64,000 bases of DNA, from positions 194,726 to 258,725 of the forward strand of contig NZ_MCGQ01000010.1 in NCBI RefSeq assembly GCF_002242805.1, written 5' to 3'. The position numbers and the translations under genes are program-made. Within the stretch, counting starts at the first letter, position 1. Each line of letters opens with the position of its first letter. The stretch comes from Streptomyces diastatochromogenes (GTDB lineage Bacteria > Actinomycetota > Actinomycetes > Streptomycetales > Streptomycetaceae). The notes under the pieces are model-generated. The model did not search any database, was not told where the DNA came from, and was given only the letters and a program-made list of their open reading frames with translations. Positions 8,926-16,381 of the stretch are shown piece by piece.

Positions 8926-8943
8926 TGTACCCCGCTGGGTACA
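8926..8943. promoter_or_regulatory. Palindrome, candidate operator
   Basis: Arms TGTACCC (8926-8932) and GGGTACA (8937-8943) flank CGCT. The palindrome sits upstream of the 54-residue gene transcribed leftward from 8874. Arms this short with a fixed spacer look more like a dimeric repressor site than a terminator. Confidence 0.4.
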
Positions 8944-9328
8944 TTTCGTGATCACCCTCGGCTTCACCCGCACGATTGGACGGACACGCGGCTGAACTCA
9001 ACGAGCCGAGCCACTTTGAGGCACCACGTACAACACTTGCCGCCGTGAGGGCGCGGGTCAGCATCAGAGTTGATGCCTTTGCTGATCTTGAAGATCTACG
9101 CCACGGGAACGTGGCTGAGCCGATACACCCAGGCTGCCCGTCGAACGGGCTGGCGTCTGTAGGGTCGAGCCCACTTTTTTCGATCTTGGATGGATCCGCA
9201 AGCGTGGCCCGCCCAGAGTGTTCCGTGCAGTTCATGCGGGGTGCCCTGCGTGAGCGATCCGTGAGCGGACGGTGTGGCACGACCCATCGGTAGGTGGATC
9301 GCCGCTTACGGCGCATGCGCTCTGACCT
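8944..9328. other. Gene-poor interval
   Basis: No supported gene is present. Open frames on both strands here are rich in Arg, Ser and Pro with no start signals. From 9261 the sequence resembles the repeat seen at 2772. Confidence 0.4.
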
Positions 9329-9365
9329 GGTGGTTCCGGACACCGAAGAACCGTCCGGAACCACC
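9329..9365. repeat. Hairpin repeat, copy 2
   Basis: Arms GGTGGTTCCGGAC (9329-9341) and GTCCGGAACCACC (9353-9365) flank an 11-nt loop. The loop differs from the copy at 2840-2876 only near its 3' end. Together the two copies bracket the 6.5 kb block carrying the nuclease-like and HEPN-like genes. Confidence 0.75.
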
Positions 9366-9386
9366 CAGCAAGCTTTGGCCACGACA

Positions 9387-9428
9387 TTTAATCCATTGGT
9401 TGGGGGATCGAGTCCCACAGGGCCTACC
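9387..9428 (+). other. Degenerate tRNA 3' fragment, candidate attachment site
   Basis: The 42 bases read like the 3' half of a tRNA: an anticodon-loop-like TTTAATC, a TTGG variable region, a T arm with ATCGAGTCCCAC, and an acceptor-like end GGGCCTACC. The TTTAATC start resembles a lysine tRNA, but no 5' half is present upstream and the T stem is imperfect. A fragment like this typically marks where an integrative element split a tRNA gene. The intact copy would be expected left of the window. Identity as tRNA-Lys is a guess. Confidence 0.4.
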
Positions 9429-9461
9429 GGTGGCGGGGAGGTAAACGCCTTCTGACCTGCT

Positions 9462-9503
9462 ACGCAGCGCCTGAGCCAGCTCCGGTTGGCTCAGGCGCTG
9501 CGT
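9462..9503. terminator. Strong hairpin after the tRNA-like fragment
   Basis: Arms of 17 bases (9462-9478, beginning ACGCAGCGCC, and 9487-9503) pair perfectly around an 8-nt loop. It lies 33 bases after the tRNA-like 3' end, where a tRNA gene would have its terminator. There is no long T run, as usual in Streptomyces. Confidence 0.65.
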
Positions 9504-9592
9504 CGTTTCGAGCCAGCGCGAGAGCGGATGTGGCCTGCGGATCGGTGCCGCTTGGGCGGACGAATCAGCAGCTGCCGGACGCGACCGGGGGA

Positions 9593-9697
9593 TCAGCTTG
9601 GCTGCCTTCTCGGCGGCTCACGGTCCAGCTCAGGGAGCGGGCTCGTGAACGTGTCCGAGGTCAGCATGATGGTGGAGTGCCGAAGCGTCTCCTTCAC
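9593..9697 (-). pseudogene. Tyrosine recombinase (integrase) C-terminal remnant
   Basis: About 34 codons read VKETLRHSTIMLTSDTFTS and then PLPELD. This is the well-known end of actinobacterial phage/ICE integrases, where the motif LGHSS...TxDTYTxxxPE carries the catalytic His and Tyr. The His of RHS and a Phe in place of the catalytic Tyr (DTF) are visible. No upstream integrase sequence is present; the frame abuts a response regulator fragment. It is a dead fragment left by an integrated element. Confidence 0.6.
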
Positions 9698-9820
9698 CGG
9701 CGTACGGTCTCGATCAGGGCCGGCATGCGCAACTTGGCGCGCAGGGACGCGACATGCACCTCCAGGTTGCGTCCAGTCCCCTCCCAACTGGTGCGCCACA
9801 CCTCGCGGATGATCTGCGTG
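9694..9820 (-). pseudogene. OmpR-family winged-helix C-terminal remnant
   Basis: On the minus strand a 37-codon run reads IREVWRTSWEGTGRNLEV, then HVASLRAKLR, and ends in ALIETVRR followed by a stop. This is the DNA-binding end of an OmpR/PhoB-type regulator, normally continued by RGVGYR. The sequence jumps there into the integrase remnant in another frame, and no receiver domain precedes it. The junction shows that two unrelated genes were joined by deletion or recombination. Confidence 0.6.
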
Positions 9821-9825
9821 CACGC

Positions 9826-10136
9826 GCGTGTGTGTCAACGCAGTCACGCTGATAAACGAGGGCGACGTCAAGTGGGTTCCGGCTGCTCATGGCTTCCGTC
9901 ATCCAGCCGATGCGTGCCTTCCAGCAACTGCCACGACGCGTGTGCGATTGCTATCGGATCGTGATGCTCAGATTCCCCTCAGATGTAATGACGCAGGTCG
10001 GAGGGGGTGTCTACCTTCTTCCTCAAGAAAGGCTCAACAGGAAGGGCTCAGCACGCCCAGGCCAGCTGGGGGCGTGACGAACTGCCTTCAGCGACGCGGG
10101 GCGCTTCCCCGTCCGGCCGAAGGGGGGTCGGCTCTC
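9826..10136. other. Gene-poor interval
   Basis: No supported gene is seen in these roughly 310 bases. Frames on both strands change composition abruptly, as expected of decayed element DNA. The 3' end provides the purine-rich leader of the small gene at 10137. Confidence 0.35.
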
Positions 10137-10298
10137 ATGCCGTCCCGTCGATCCGGGAAAGACCGCCAGCCGAAAGCGAAGGGGAAGTGGAGGAGTCGCT
10201 TCAAGAGGGACATCCCACTCCGCTTCAGGCCAGACACCGTGTCCGCGGCCTGCGAGGTTCTGCTGGTCGTCGCGTACTTCTACGACCGGTGGAAGTGA
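10137..10298 (+). CDS. Small basic hypothetical protein (53 residues)
   Basis: The 53-residue product has a strongly basic first half (MPSRRSGKDRQPKAKGKWRS) and a hydrophobic C-terminal segment (VLLVVAYFYDRW). The ATG follows a G-rich stretch (AAGGGGGG) about 10 bases upstream. A perfect terminator hairpin starts 12 bases after the stop, which supports a genuine gene. Function is unknown; the layout suggests a nucleic-acid or membrane-associating small protein. Confidence 0.5.
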   Translation: MPSRRSGKDRQPKAKGKWRSRFKRDIPLRFRPDTVSAACEVLLVVAYFYDRWK

Positions 10299-10309
10299 CC
10301 CTAAGGGCC

Positions 10310-10336
10310 GCGGCCTCAGCTGAAAGCTGAGGCCGC
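10310..10336 (+). terminator. Terminator hairpin of the 53-residue gene
   Basis: GCGGCCTCAGCT (10310-10321) and AGCTGAGGCCGC (10325-10336) form a perfect 12-bp stem with a GAA loop just after the stop codon at 10298. Confidence 0.75.
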
Positions 10337-10889
10337 ACCATCAAGGCCAGAGCCTTCGCCCCGAAGAAGCCCACGGCTCGCACCCGGAGGGACGGGCGGG
10401 GCTCTGGCAGCCGCCTGGCCAGCATCAATTCGATGTCGCCTATGACAGTCGCCGCGACCCTACCTGACCCGTCGCGCGGAGCGTAACTGCTGATGGCTGC
10501 GAGGGGCGTTGAGCCTTCGCCCAGGATGGCGTTCCGCAGGCACGGGGCGGCATCCTCCTCCAGCTCCATCAACTGGCACGAGCGCGAGACAGCCGAAAGG
10601 TCATATGTGCGGGTCAGCGACACACGGTCACCCAACGCGGCAAATCGCAGCGCTCCCTGGTCTCTTCCGGGACATCCGACCAGCAGGATCCAGCAACTCT
10701 GCGCGCAGCGTCGCCGGCCCTCGGTTCAGCATCGATATTCGCTATCCCGACAAGACCTGACCTGCCCAACAGGCCACCTGACACCCCATCAGAACGAGCG
10801 TCAAATGAGCGTCACGAGCGTCATTTCAGCGTCAAGATATCGCCCGTAACGCCCACACCGCACATAATGCGCACGCACAAAACCGCAGG
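10337..10889. other. Island/core junction with tandem heptamers
   Basis: No gene is supported. A minus-strand frame starting at 10635 has plausible composition but runs through the terminator and into the small gene, so at most it is a remnant. At 10797-10834 the heptamer AGCGTCA occurs four times at spacings of 11, 9 and 11 bases. Conserved core genes begin at 10890. Confidence 0.45.
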
Positions 10890-12218
10890 TCAGGAGCCCT
10901 TCGCGGCCGGTTCGAGGATGGCGACACACTCCACGTGGTGCGTCATCGGAAACAGATCGAACGCCCGAAGCATCCGCACCCGATACCCACCGTCCCGGAA
11001 GTACCCCAGATCCCGAGCCAGCGCAGCGGGATCGCAGGCGACGTAGGCGATGCGGCGGGCGCCGAGGGAGGAGAGGTGTTCGACCGTCTTGCGGCCGGCG
11101 CCGGCGCGGGGCGGGTCGAGGACGATGAGGTCGACCTCGGTGATGCCGGTGCGCGGGAGGACGGACTCGACCTTGCCCTGTTCGATGCGGACGCGCGGGA
11201 AGTCGGCCAGGTTGTGACGGGCGTCCTCGACCGCCCGCTTGCCCGACTCGATGCCGAGGACCGCGCCCTTCTCGCCGAGGCGGTCGGCGAGGGCGCCGGC
11301 GAAGAGGCCCACGCCGCAGTAGAGGTCCAGGGCCATCTCGCCCTTGCGGGGCAGCAGGCCCTGCATGACCGCCTTCACCAGGGTGTCAGCCGACTGCGGG
11401 TGGACCTGCCAGAAGCCGCCGCTGCCGACGCGGTAGGTGCGGCCGTCGGCGCGCTCGCGGACGAACGCGCGGCCGTGGACACGGTGGATGCCGCCGTCCT
11501 TCTCGTCGACGCGCATGACGGAGACGGGCCTGTCCAGCTCGACGAGGGGCAGCCGGGCACCGGGCCGTGGCTCCAGGATCACCATGCGGTCCTGGGATCC
11601 CGTCGCGGCGATCGCCTCGACGGACGCCATGCCGGCCCAGTCCCGGTCCTCGATGCCGAGTTCGCTGACACCGGGCGCGGCGATCATGCAGTGATCGATC
11701 GGTTCGACCTCGTGCGAGCGGTGGCGGCGCAGTCCGGCGTTGCCGTCGGCGTCCACCGCGTACTGCACCCGCGTCCGCCACTGCGGGACCTGACCCGCCG
11801 GGAGCTTGTCGCCCTCGGCCGGCATGACGGTGCCGTCCCAGCCCGCCTCCTCCGGGGTGAGGCCCGCGAGCCGTCGGAGCTGCTCGGCGATCACCTCGCC
11901 CTTCAGCCGCCGCTGGGCGCCCGGCTTGGCGTGCTGCCAGTCGCAGCCGCCGCAGCGGCCGGGGCCGGCGAAGGGGCAGGGGGCCTCGACGCGGTCCTTG
12001 GAGGCGTCCAGGATCTCGACGGCGTCCGCCCGCAGGAAGCGTGCGCCCTCCTCGCCCTCGGTCACCCGGGCCACCACCCGCTCGCCGGGCAGCGCGTGCC
12101 GGACGAACAGCACCTGGCCCTCGGAGGTACGGGCGATGCAGTGGCCGCCGTGGGCGACGGGGCCGATCTCGACCTCGTACTCCTCGCCCACCAGAGACTT
12201 GGTCGGTTCTGCCTGCAT
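10890..12218 (-). CDS. TrmA/RumA-family RNA (uracil-5-)-methyltransferase
   Basis: The 442-residue enzyme transfers a methyl group from SAM to C5 of a uridine in tRNA or rRNA. An N-terminal TRAM domain (about 10-65) is followed by a cysteine cluster CPFAGPGRCGGC that probably binds a 4Fe-4S centre. The SAM-binding fold includes LDLYCGVGLFAGALA, and the DPPRAG and YVACDPAALARDL motifs carry the catalytic cysteine. The start is ATG at 12218 with GGAG ten bases upstream; the in-frame extension to 12311 is low-complexity. The neighbour order matches M. tuberculosis Rv2689c-Rv2690c. Which uridine is modified cannot be told from sequence. Confidence 0.9.
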   Translation of the reverse strand: MQAEPTKSLVGEEYEVEIGPVAHGGHCIARTSEGQVLFVRHALPGERVVARVTEGEEGARFLRADAVEILDASKDRVEAPCPFAGPGRCGGCDWQHAKPGAQRRLKGEVIAEQLRRLAGLTPEEAGWDGTVMPAEGDKLPAGQVPQWRTRVQYAVDADGNAGLRRHRSHEVEPIDHCMIAAPGVSELGIEDRDWAGMASVEAIAATGSQDRMVILEPRPGARLPLVELDRPVSVMRVDEKDGGIHRVHGRAFVRERADGRTYRVGSGGFWQVHPQSADTLVKAVMQGLLPRKGEMALDLYCGVGLFAGALADRLGEKGAVLGIESGKRAVEDARHNLADFPRVRIEQGKVESVLPRTGITEVDLIVLDPPRAGAGRKTVEHLSSLGARRIAYVACDPAALARDLGYFRDGGYRVRMLRAFDLFPMTHHVECVAILEPAAKGS

Positions 12219-12404
12219 GGTGGGGTGACTCCAGATCGGGAGGGGACTGCGGGGACGGTGCGGGACTGGGCTGCGGGAAAGAGAGAGGCCGCAGGCCGGT
12301 GGGGCTGACAACAGCCCACCAGTCTACGGCCTTCCCCGGACGGCTCGGTCCTCGGCGCCTGAGTCCTACGCGACGCAGTCCTCGGCGCCTCAGCCCCGCA
12401 CGCC

Positions 12405-14453
12405 TCAGTCCTTGCCCGCCGCCTCCTTGGGCCGCTCCGCCGCCGGACCGCGCCGCACCGCACCCGGCGCGCTCCACTCCTGCCGCTTGCGGGCGCGCAG
12501 CTTGGCCGCCTCGGAAGAGGCCAGCTGGTAGGGGACGGAGGTCACCATCACGCCGGGAGTGAAGAGCAGGCGGCCCTTCAGGCGCAGGGCGCTCTGGTTG
12601 TGCAGCAGGTGCTCGTACCAGTGGCCGACCACGTACTCGGGGATGATCACGGAGACCGCGTCGCGCGGGGACTCCTTGCGCAGGCCCTTGACGTACTCGA
12701 TGATCGGCCGCGTGATCTCGCGGTACGGCGAGTCGAGGACCTTCAGCGGTACGTCGATGCCGCGCCGCTCCCACTCCTCCTGCAGCACCTTGGTCTCCGC
12801 CGGGTCGACGTTGACGGTGAGCGCCTCCAGGGTGTCCGAGCGCATCAGCTTGGCGTAGGCCATGGCGCGCAGGGTGGGGCGGTGGATCTTGGAGATGAGG
12901 ACGACCGAGTGGACGCGGGAGGGGCGGACACTGTCGTCGGTCGGGCCCTCGGGGGCCGCGATCTCGTCGGCGACGCGGTCGTAGTGCTTCCGGATCGCGG
13001 TCATCGTCGCGTAGAAGATGCACATGCCCAGCAGGGCCACCCAGGCGCCGTGCGTGAACTTCGTGACGAGGACGACGACCAGCACCAGGCCGGTGAAGAA
13101 GGCGCCGAACGCGTTGATCGCGCGGGAGCGGACCATGTGGCGGCGCTTGGCCGGGTCCCGCTCCGTCGCCAGGTGGCGGTTCCAGTGCTTGACCATGCCG
13201 GTCTGGCTGAGCGTGAAGGACACGAACACGCCGACGATGTACAGCTGGATCAGGCGGGTGGAGTCGGCGCCGTAGATGACCGTCAGCAGGGCCGCCGTGC
13301 CGGCGAGCAGCACGATGCCGTTGGAGAAGGCGAGGCGGTCACCGCGGGTGTGCAGCTGGCGCGGCAGGTAGCGGTCCTGGGCGAGGATCGAGCCGAGCAG
13401 CGGGAAGCCGTTGTACGCCGTGTTCGCGGCCAGGAACAGCACCAGGGCGGTGGCCGCCGCGAGCACGATGAACAGGAGGCTGCCCTTGCCGAACACCGCC
13501 TCGGCGACCTGGGAGATCACCGGGTTCTGGACGTAGCCGGAGCCGAGCGCGATGCCGTTGTGGATCAGGTCGGTGGCCGGGTTCTCGGCCATGCGGACCT
13601 TGGTCACCATGGCGAGGGCGATGATGCCGCAGAACATGGTCACGGCCAGCAGGCCCATGGCCGCCAGCGTGGTCGCGGCGTTCTTGGACTTGGGCTTGCG
13701 GAAGGCCGGGACGCCGTTGGAGATCGCCTCCACGCCGGTGAGCGCGGCACAGCCGGAGGAGAAGGCGCGCAGCAGCAGGAAGACCAGGGCGAAGCCCGCG
13801 AGGCCCTGGTGCTCGGCCTTGATGTGGTAGTCGGCCGTGGGCGCCCGCATGGTGTCGCCGAGGACCAGGCCCCGGAACGCGCCCCACGCGATCATGATGA
13901 AGACGCCGCCGACGAACACGTACGTCGGGATCGCGAAGAGCTTGCCCGACTCCTTCACGCCACGCAGGTTCATCAGCGTCAGCAGGACGATCACGGCGAC
14001 GGCGCAGAGCACCTTGTGCTGCACCACGAAGGGGATCGCGGAGCCGAGGTTCTCGATGCCGGAGGCGATGGAGACGGCGACGGTCAGAACGTAGTCGACG
14101 AGGAGCGCGCTCGCGACGGTGAGGCCGGCCTTGGGGCCGAGGTTGGTGGTGGCGACCTCGTAGTCGCCACCGCCGCTCGGGTAGGCGTGGACGTTCTGCC
14201 GGTAGGAGGCGACGACCGTGAACATCAGCACGACGACCGCGACCGCGATCCAGGGGCTGAAGTGGTAGGCCGACACGCCCGCGATGGACAGGACCAGCAG
14301 GACCTCCCCCGGCGCATAGGCGACGGAGGACAGCGGGTCGGAGGCGAAGACGGGGAGTGCGATGCGCTTCGGCAGGAGCGTTTCGCCCAGCCGGTCACTG
14401 CGCAGTGCGCGCCCGATCAGGATCCGTTTGGGCACGTCGGTCAGTTTGGACAC
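12405..14453 (-). CDS. APC-superfamily permease, KimA-like potassium transporter
   Basis: The 682-residue protein has about 12 transmembrane helices (residues 40-500) of the APC type, with signatures such as FASDPLSSVAYAPGEVLL and SGGGDYEVA. A cytosolic C-terminal domain of about 180 residues resembles a universal-stress fold (RVHSVVLISKIHRPTLRAM). This matches KimA, a high-affinity potassium:proton importer controlled by c-di-AMP. The gene lies opposite the TrkA-type pair ceoBC, as in mycobacteria (Rv2690c), which supports potassium as substrate. GTG at 14453 follows a TACCAT -10 box by 8 bases, so the transcript is likely leaderless. Older annotations would call it an amino-acid permease. 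Confidence 0.85.
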   Translation of the reverse strand: MSKLTDVPKRILIGRALRSDRLGETLLPKRIALPVFASDPLSSVAYAPGEVLLVLSIAGVSAYHFSPWIAVAVVVLMFTVVASYRQNVHAYPSGGGDYEVATTNLGPKAGLTVASALLVDYVLTVAVSIASGIENLGSAIPFVVQHKVLCAVAVIVLLTLMNLRGVKESGKLFAIPTYVFVGGVFIMIAWGAFRGLVLGDTMRAPTADYHIKAEHQGLAGFALVFLLLRAFSSGCAALTGVEAISNGVPAFRKPKSKNAATTLAAMGLLAVTMFCGIIALAMVTKVRMAENPATDLIHNGIALGSGYVQNPVISQVAEAVFGKGSLLFIVLAAATALVLFLAANTAYNGFPLLGSILAQDRYLPRQLHTRGDRLAFSNGIVLLAGTAALLTVIYGADSTRLIQLYIVGVFVSFTLSQTGMVKHWNRHLATERDPAKRRHMVRSRAINAFGAFFTGLVLVVVLVTKFTHGAWVALLGMCIFYATMTAIRKHYDRVADEIAAPEGPTDDSVRPSRVHSVVLISKIHRPTLRAMAYAKLMRSDTLEALTVNVDPAETKVLQEEWERRGIDVPLKVLDSPYREITRPIIEYVKGLRKESPRDAVSVIIPEYVVGHWYEHLLHNQSALRLKGRLLFTPGVMVTSVPYQLASSEAAKLRARKRQEWSAPGAVRRGPAAERPKEAAGKD

Positions 14454-14461
14454 GACAGAGG

Positions 14462-14467
14462 ATGGTA
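14462..14467 (-). promoter_or_regulatory. -10 box of the KimA-like gene
   Basis: TACCAT on the minus strand lies 8 bases before GTG 14453. There is no Shine-Dalgarno sequence, which fits leaderless initiation. No clear -35 match is visible. Confidence 0.45.
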
Positions 14468-14614
14468 GGCCTTCGAACTGGCAGCCGCCCACCCGGCATC
14501 CCGGTTCTGCCTCATGAGTGAAATCGCGGGCGCACGGAACTGCGGATTCCGTGGTCCGCGCGCCCTCCGTGTCTAGATGGCAGACCCCGCCAGTCATCGC
14601 ACCTCGGAGGTCCC

Positions 14615-14734
14615 ATGCCCGCGCCCGCAGAGCTGATCGGGGCCACGGTCGCCCTGGTCGGCCTCGGAATCCTGACCCTGTTCAGCGTGCGCAGCATCAC
14701 TCGCCGGTCGGCGCCGTCGGGCACGCGCCGGTGA
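14615..14734 (+). CDS. Small single-pass membrane protein (39 residues)
   Basis: This short gene has an excellent ribosome site (TCGGAGG, 5 bases before ATG). It encodes 39 residues: a hydrophobic helix (about 6-25, LIGATVALVGLGILTLF) followed by a basic tail ending SGTRR. It sits between the KimA-like permease and ceoB. A regulatory subunit of a transporter is possible, but nothing in the sequence proves it. Confidence 0.65.
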   Translation: MPAPAELIGATVALVGLGILTLFSVRSITRRSAPSGTRR

Positions 14735-14889
14735 GCGGTGCCCCGTGATCGCCACCGGGCGATCACAGCAGGTGAGCACAGGAAACCCTGACACAGGGGT
14801 GCCCGCCCCGAACCGCTCGTGTGTAGCTTTGGGCGTCGGTCTGAGACCCTGATGCTGAGCAGTAACTTTTGGACACCGGAAGGACGGTC

Positions 14890-15561
14890 GTGCACATCGT
14901 CATCATGGGCTGCGGAAGAGTGGGTTCCGCTCTTGCCCAGACCCTGGAGCAACAGGGACACACGGTCGCCGTGATCGACCAGGACCCCACCGCCTTCCGT
15001 CGGCTGGGCCCCGGATTCGGTGGCCGCCGGGTCACCGGGGTCGGCTTCGACCAGGACACCCTGCGCGAGGCGGGCATCGAGGAGGCCGGCGCCTTCGCCG
15101 CCGTCTCCAGCGGCGACAACTCCAACATCATCTCCGCGCGCGTGGCCCGCGAGATGTTCGGCGTGGAGAACGTGGCCGCCCGTATCTACGACCCCCGCCG
15201 TGCCGAGGTCTACCAGCGCCTGGGCATCCCCACCGTGGCCACGGTCCGCTGGACGGCCGACCAGATGCTGCGCCGCCTGCTGCCCTCGGGTGCCGAGCCG
15301 CTGTGGCGCGACCCCACCGGTGGCGTCCAGCTCGCCGAGGTGCACGCCTCCCCGAAGTGGGTCGGCCACAAGATCAGCAAGCTGCAGGAGGAGACGGGCG
15401 TCCGCGTGGCGTTCCTGACCCGCCTGGGCGAGGCCATCCTGCCCACCTCGCAGACGGTGCTGCAGGAGGGCGACCTCGTTCATGTGATGATGCGGACGGA
15501 CGACGTCGACAAGGTCGAGGCGGCGTTCGCCGGAGGCCCGGAAGAGGAGGGCGGTCACTGA
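14890..15561 (+). CDS. ceoB: TrkA-family potassium uptake regulator (first of pair)
   Basis: The 223-residue cytosolic protein has an N-terminal RCK/TrkA-N Rossmann domain (MGCGRVGSALAQ at the NAD-binding loop) and a C-terminal TrkA-C domain (about 135-210). It should gate a potassium channel or transporter in response to nucleotides or c-di-AMP. GTG 14890 has GGAAGGA five bases upstream. The stop overlaps the next start by one base (TGATG), so the pair is translationally coupled. The order and sequence match ceoB-ceoC of mycobacteria. The likely partner is the divergent KimA-like permease or a channel elsewhere. Confidence 0.9.
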   Translation: MHIVIMGCGRVGSALAQTLEQQGHTVAVIDQDPTAFRRLGPGFGGRRVTGVGFDQDTLREAGIEEAGAFAAVSSGDNSNIISARVAREMFGVENVAARIYDPRRAEVYQRLGIPTVATVRWTADQMLRRLLPSGAEPLWRDPTGGVQLAEVHASPKWVGHKISKLQEETGVRVAFLTRLGEAILPTSQTVLQEGDLVHVMMRTDDVDKVEAAFAGGPEEEGGH

Positions 15562-16229
15562 TGAGGGTCGCCATTGCCGGAGCCGGCGCCGTCGGCCGCT
15601 CGATCGCGGGCGAGCTGCTGGAGAACGGCCACGAGATCCTGCTCATCGACAAGGCCCCGACCGCCATCTCGGTGGAGCGGGTGCCGCAGGCGGAGTGGCT
15701 GCTGGCCGACGCCTGTGAGATCACGTCCCTGGACGAGGCGGCGCTGCAGCGCTGCAACGTGGTGATCGCCGCGACCGGTGACGACAAGGTCAACCTGGTC
15801 GTCTCGCTGCTCGCGAAGACGGAGTACGGCGTTCCGCGCGTCGTCGCCCGGGTGAACAACCCCAAGAACGAGTGGCTGTTCAACGAGTCCTGGGGCGTCG
15901 ACGTGGCCGTGTCCACGCCGCGTCTGATGTCCGCCCTGGTCGAGGAGGCGGTGAGCGTCGGCGACCTGGTCCGCCTGCTCCGCTTCAGCCACGGCGACGC
16001 CAACCTCGTCGAGCTGACCCTTCCGGAGGAGTCGGCCCTGGCCGGCACCCAGGTCGGCGACGTGGAGTGGCCGCAGGACACCACGCTGGTCACGATCATC
16101 CGCGGCACCCGCGTTCTGACCCCGTCCAAGGAGGACTCCCTGGAGCCGGGCGACGAACTCCTCTTCGTGGCCGCGCAGGCCCGGGAGGAGCAGCTGGAGG
16201 ACCTGCTGTCGGTGCGACGCGAGAGCTGA
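15561..16229 (+). CDS. ceoC: TrkA-family potassium uptake regulator (second of pair)
   Basis: This 222-residue paralogue of the preceding gene has the NAD-binding motif GAGAVGRSIAGELLENG near the N-terminus, an acidic residue at the end of beta-2 (LLIDKAP), and a TrkA-C domain with the closing segment LEPGDELLFVAA. The ATG overlaps the ceoB stop. Two half-size RCK proteins together probably form the ring that controls a potassium transporter. A terminator hairpin follows 9 bases after the stop. Confidence 0.9.
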   Translation: MRVAIAGAGAVGRSIAGELLENGHEILLIDKAPTAISVERVPQAEWLLADACEITSLDEAALQRCNVVIAATGDDKVNLVVSLLAKTEYGVPRVVARVNNPKNEWLFNESWGVDVAVSTPRLMSALVEEAVSVGDLVRLLRFSHGDANLVELTLPEESALAGTQVGDVEWPQDTTLVTIIRGTRVLTPSKEDSLEPGDELLFVAAQAREEQLEDLLSVRRES

Positions 16230-16238
16230 ACCCATGAG

Positions 16239-16271
16239 AAAGGGCGCCCTGGAAACCCTAGGGCGCCCTTT
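16239..16271 (+). terminator. Terminator after ceoC
   Basis: AAAGGGCGCCCT (16239-16250) pairs with AGGGCGCCCTTT (16260-16271) around a 9-nt loop, followed by a T-rich CACTTTTG. Confidence 0.8.
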
Positions 16272-16295
16272 CACTTTTGAACTACCGAGTCGGGA

Positions 16296-16375
16296 TGGGG
16301 GTCCCCCCGCGCGAGCGCAGCCGAGCGTGGGGGAGGGTGGGCATAGGCCCGGGGGTCTGGGGGCGGAGCCCCCAG
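16296..16375. repeat. Streptomyces-type intergenic hairpin repeat
   Basis: Between convergent genes lies a G/C-run element with CCCCCGCGC...GCGTGGGGG pairing (about 16304-16335). It is followed by a second hairpin CTGGGGGC-GGA-GCCCCCAG (16357-16375). From general knowledge, near-identical stretches recur between Streptomyces genes; they may serve as bidirectional terminators. Confidence 0.55.
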
Positions 16376-16381
16376 GGACGG

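Noticed and set aside
8777..9418. Minus-strand frame across the repeat and the tRNA-like fragment
   Set aside because: It spans a hairpin repeat and the att-like site and has Arg/Ser/Pro-rich shadow composition; the 54-residue gene in another frame is better supported.
9462..9503. CRISPR repeat or transposon end
   Set aside because: The perfect inverted repeat is single, without spacers, target-site duplication or a transposase; a terminator is the simpler reading.
10225..10635. Minus-strand frame of 136 codons at the island/core junction
   Set aside because: Composition is plausible, but it runs through a perfect terminator into the small gene on the other strand; at most a remnant.
10935..14468. 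Long plus-strand frames opposite the methyltransferase and permease genes
   Set aside because: Composition (Asp, Gly, Arg, Gln-rich) and lack of motifs mark them as shadows of the real genes.
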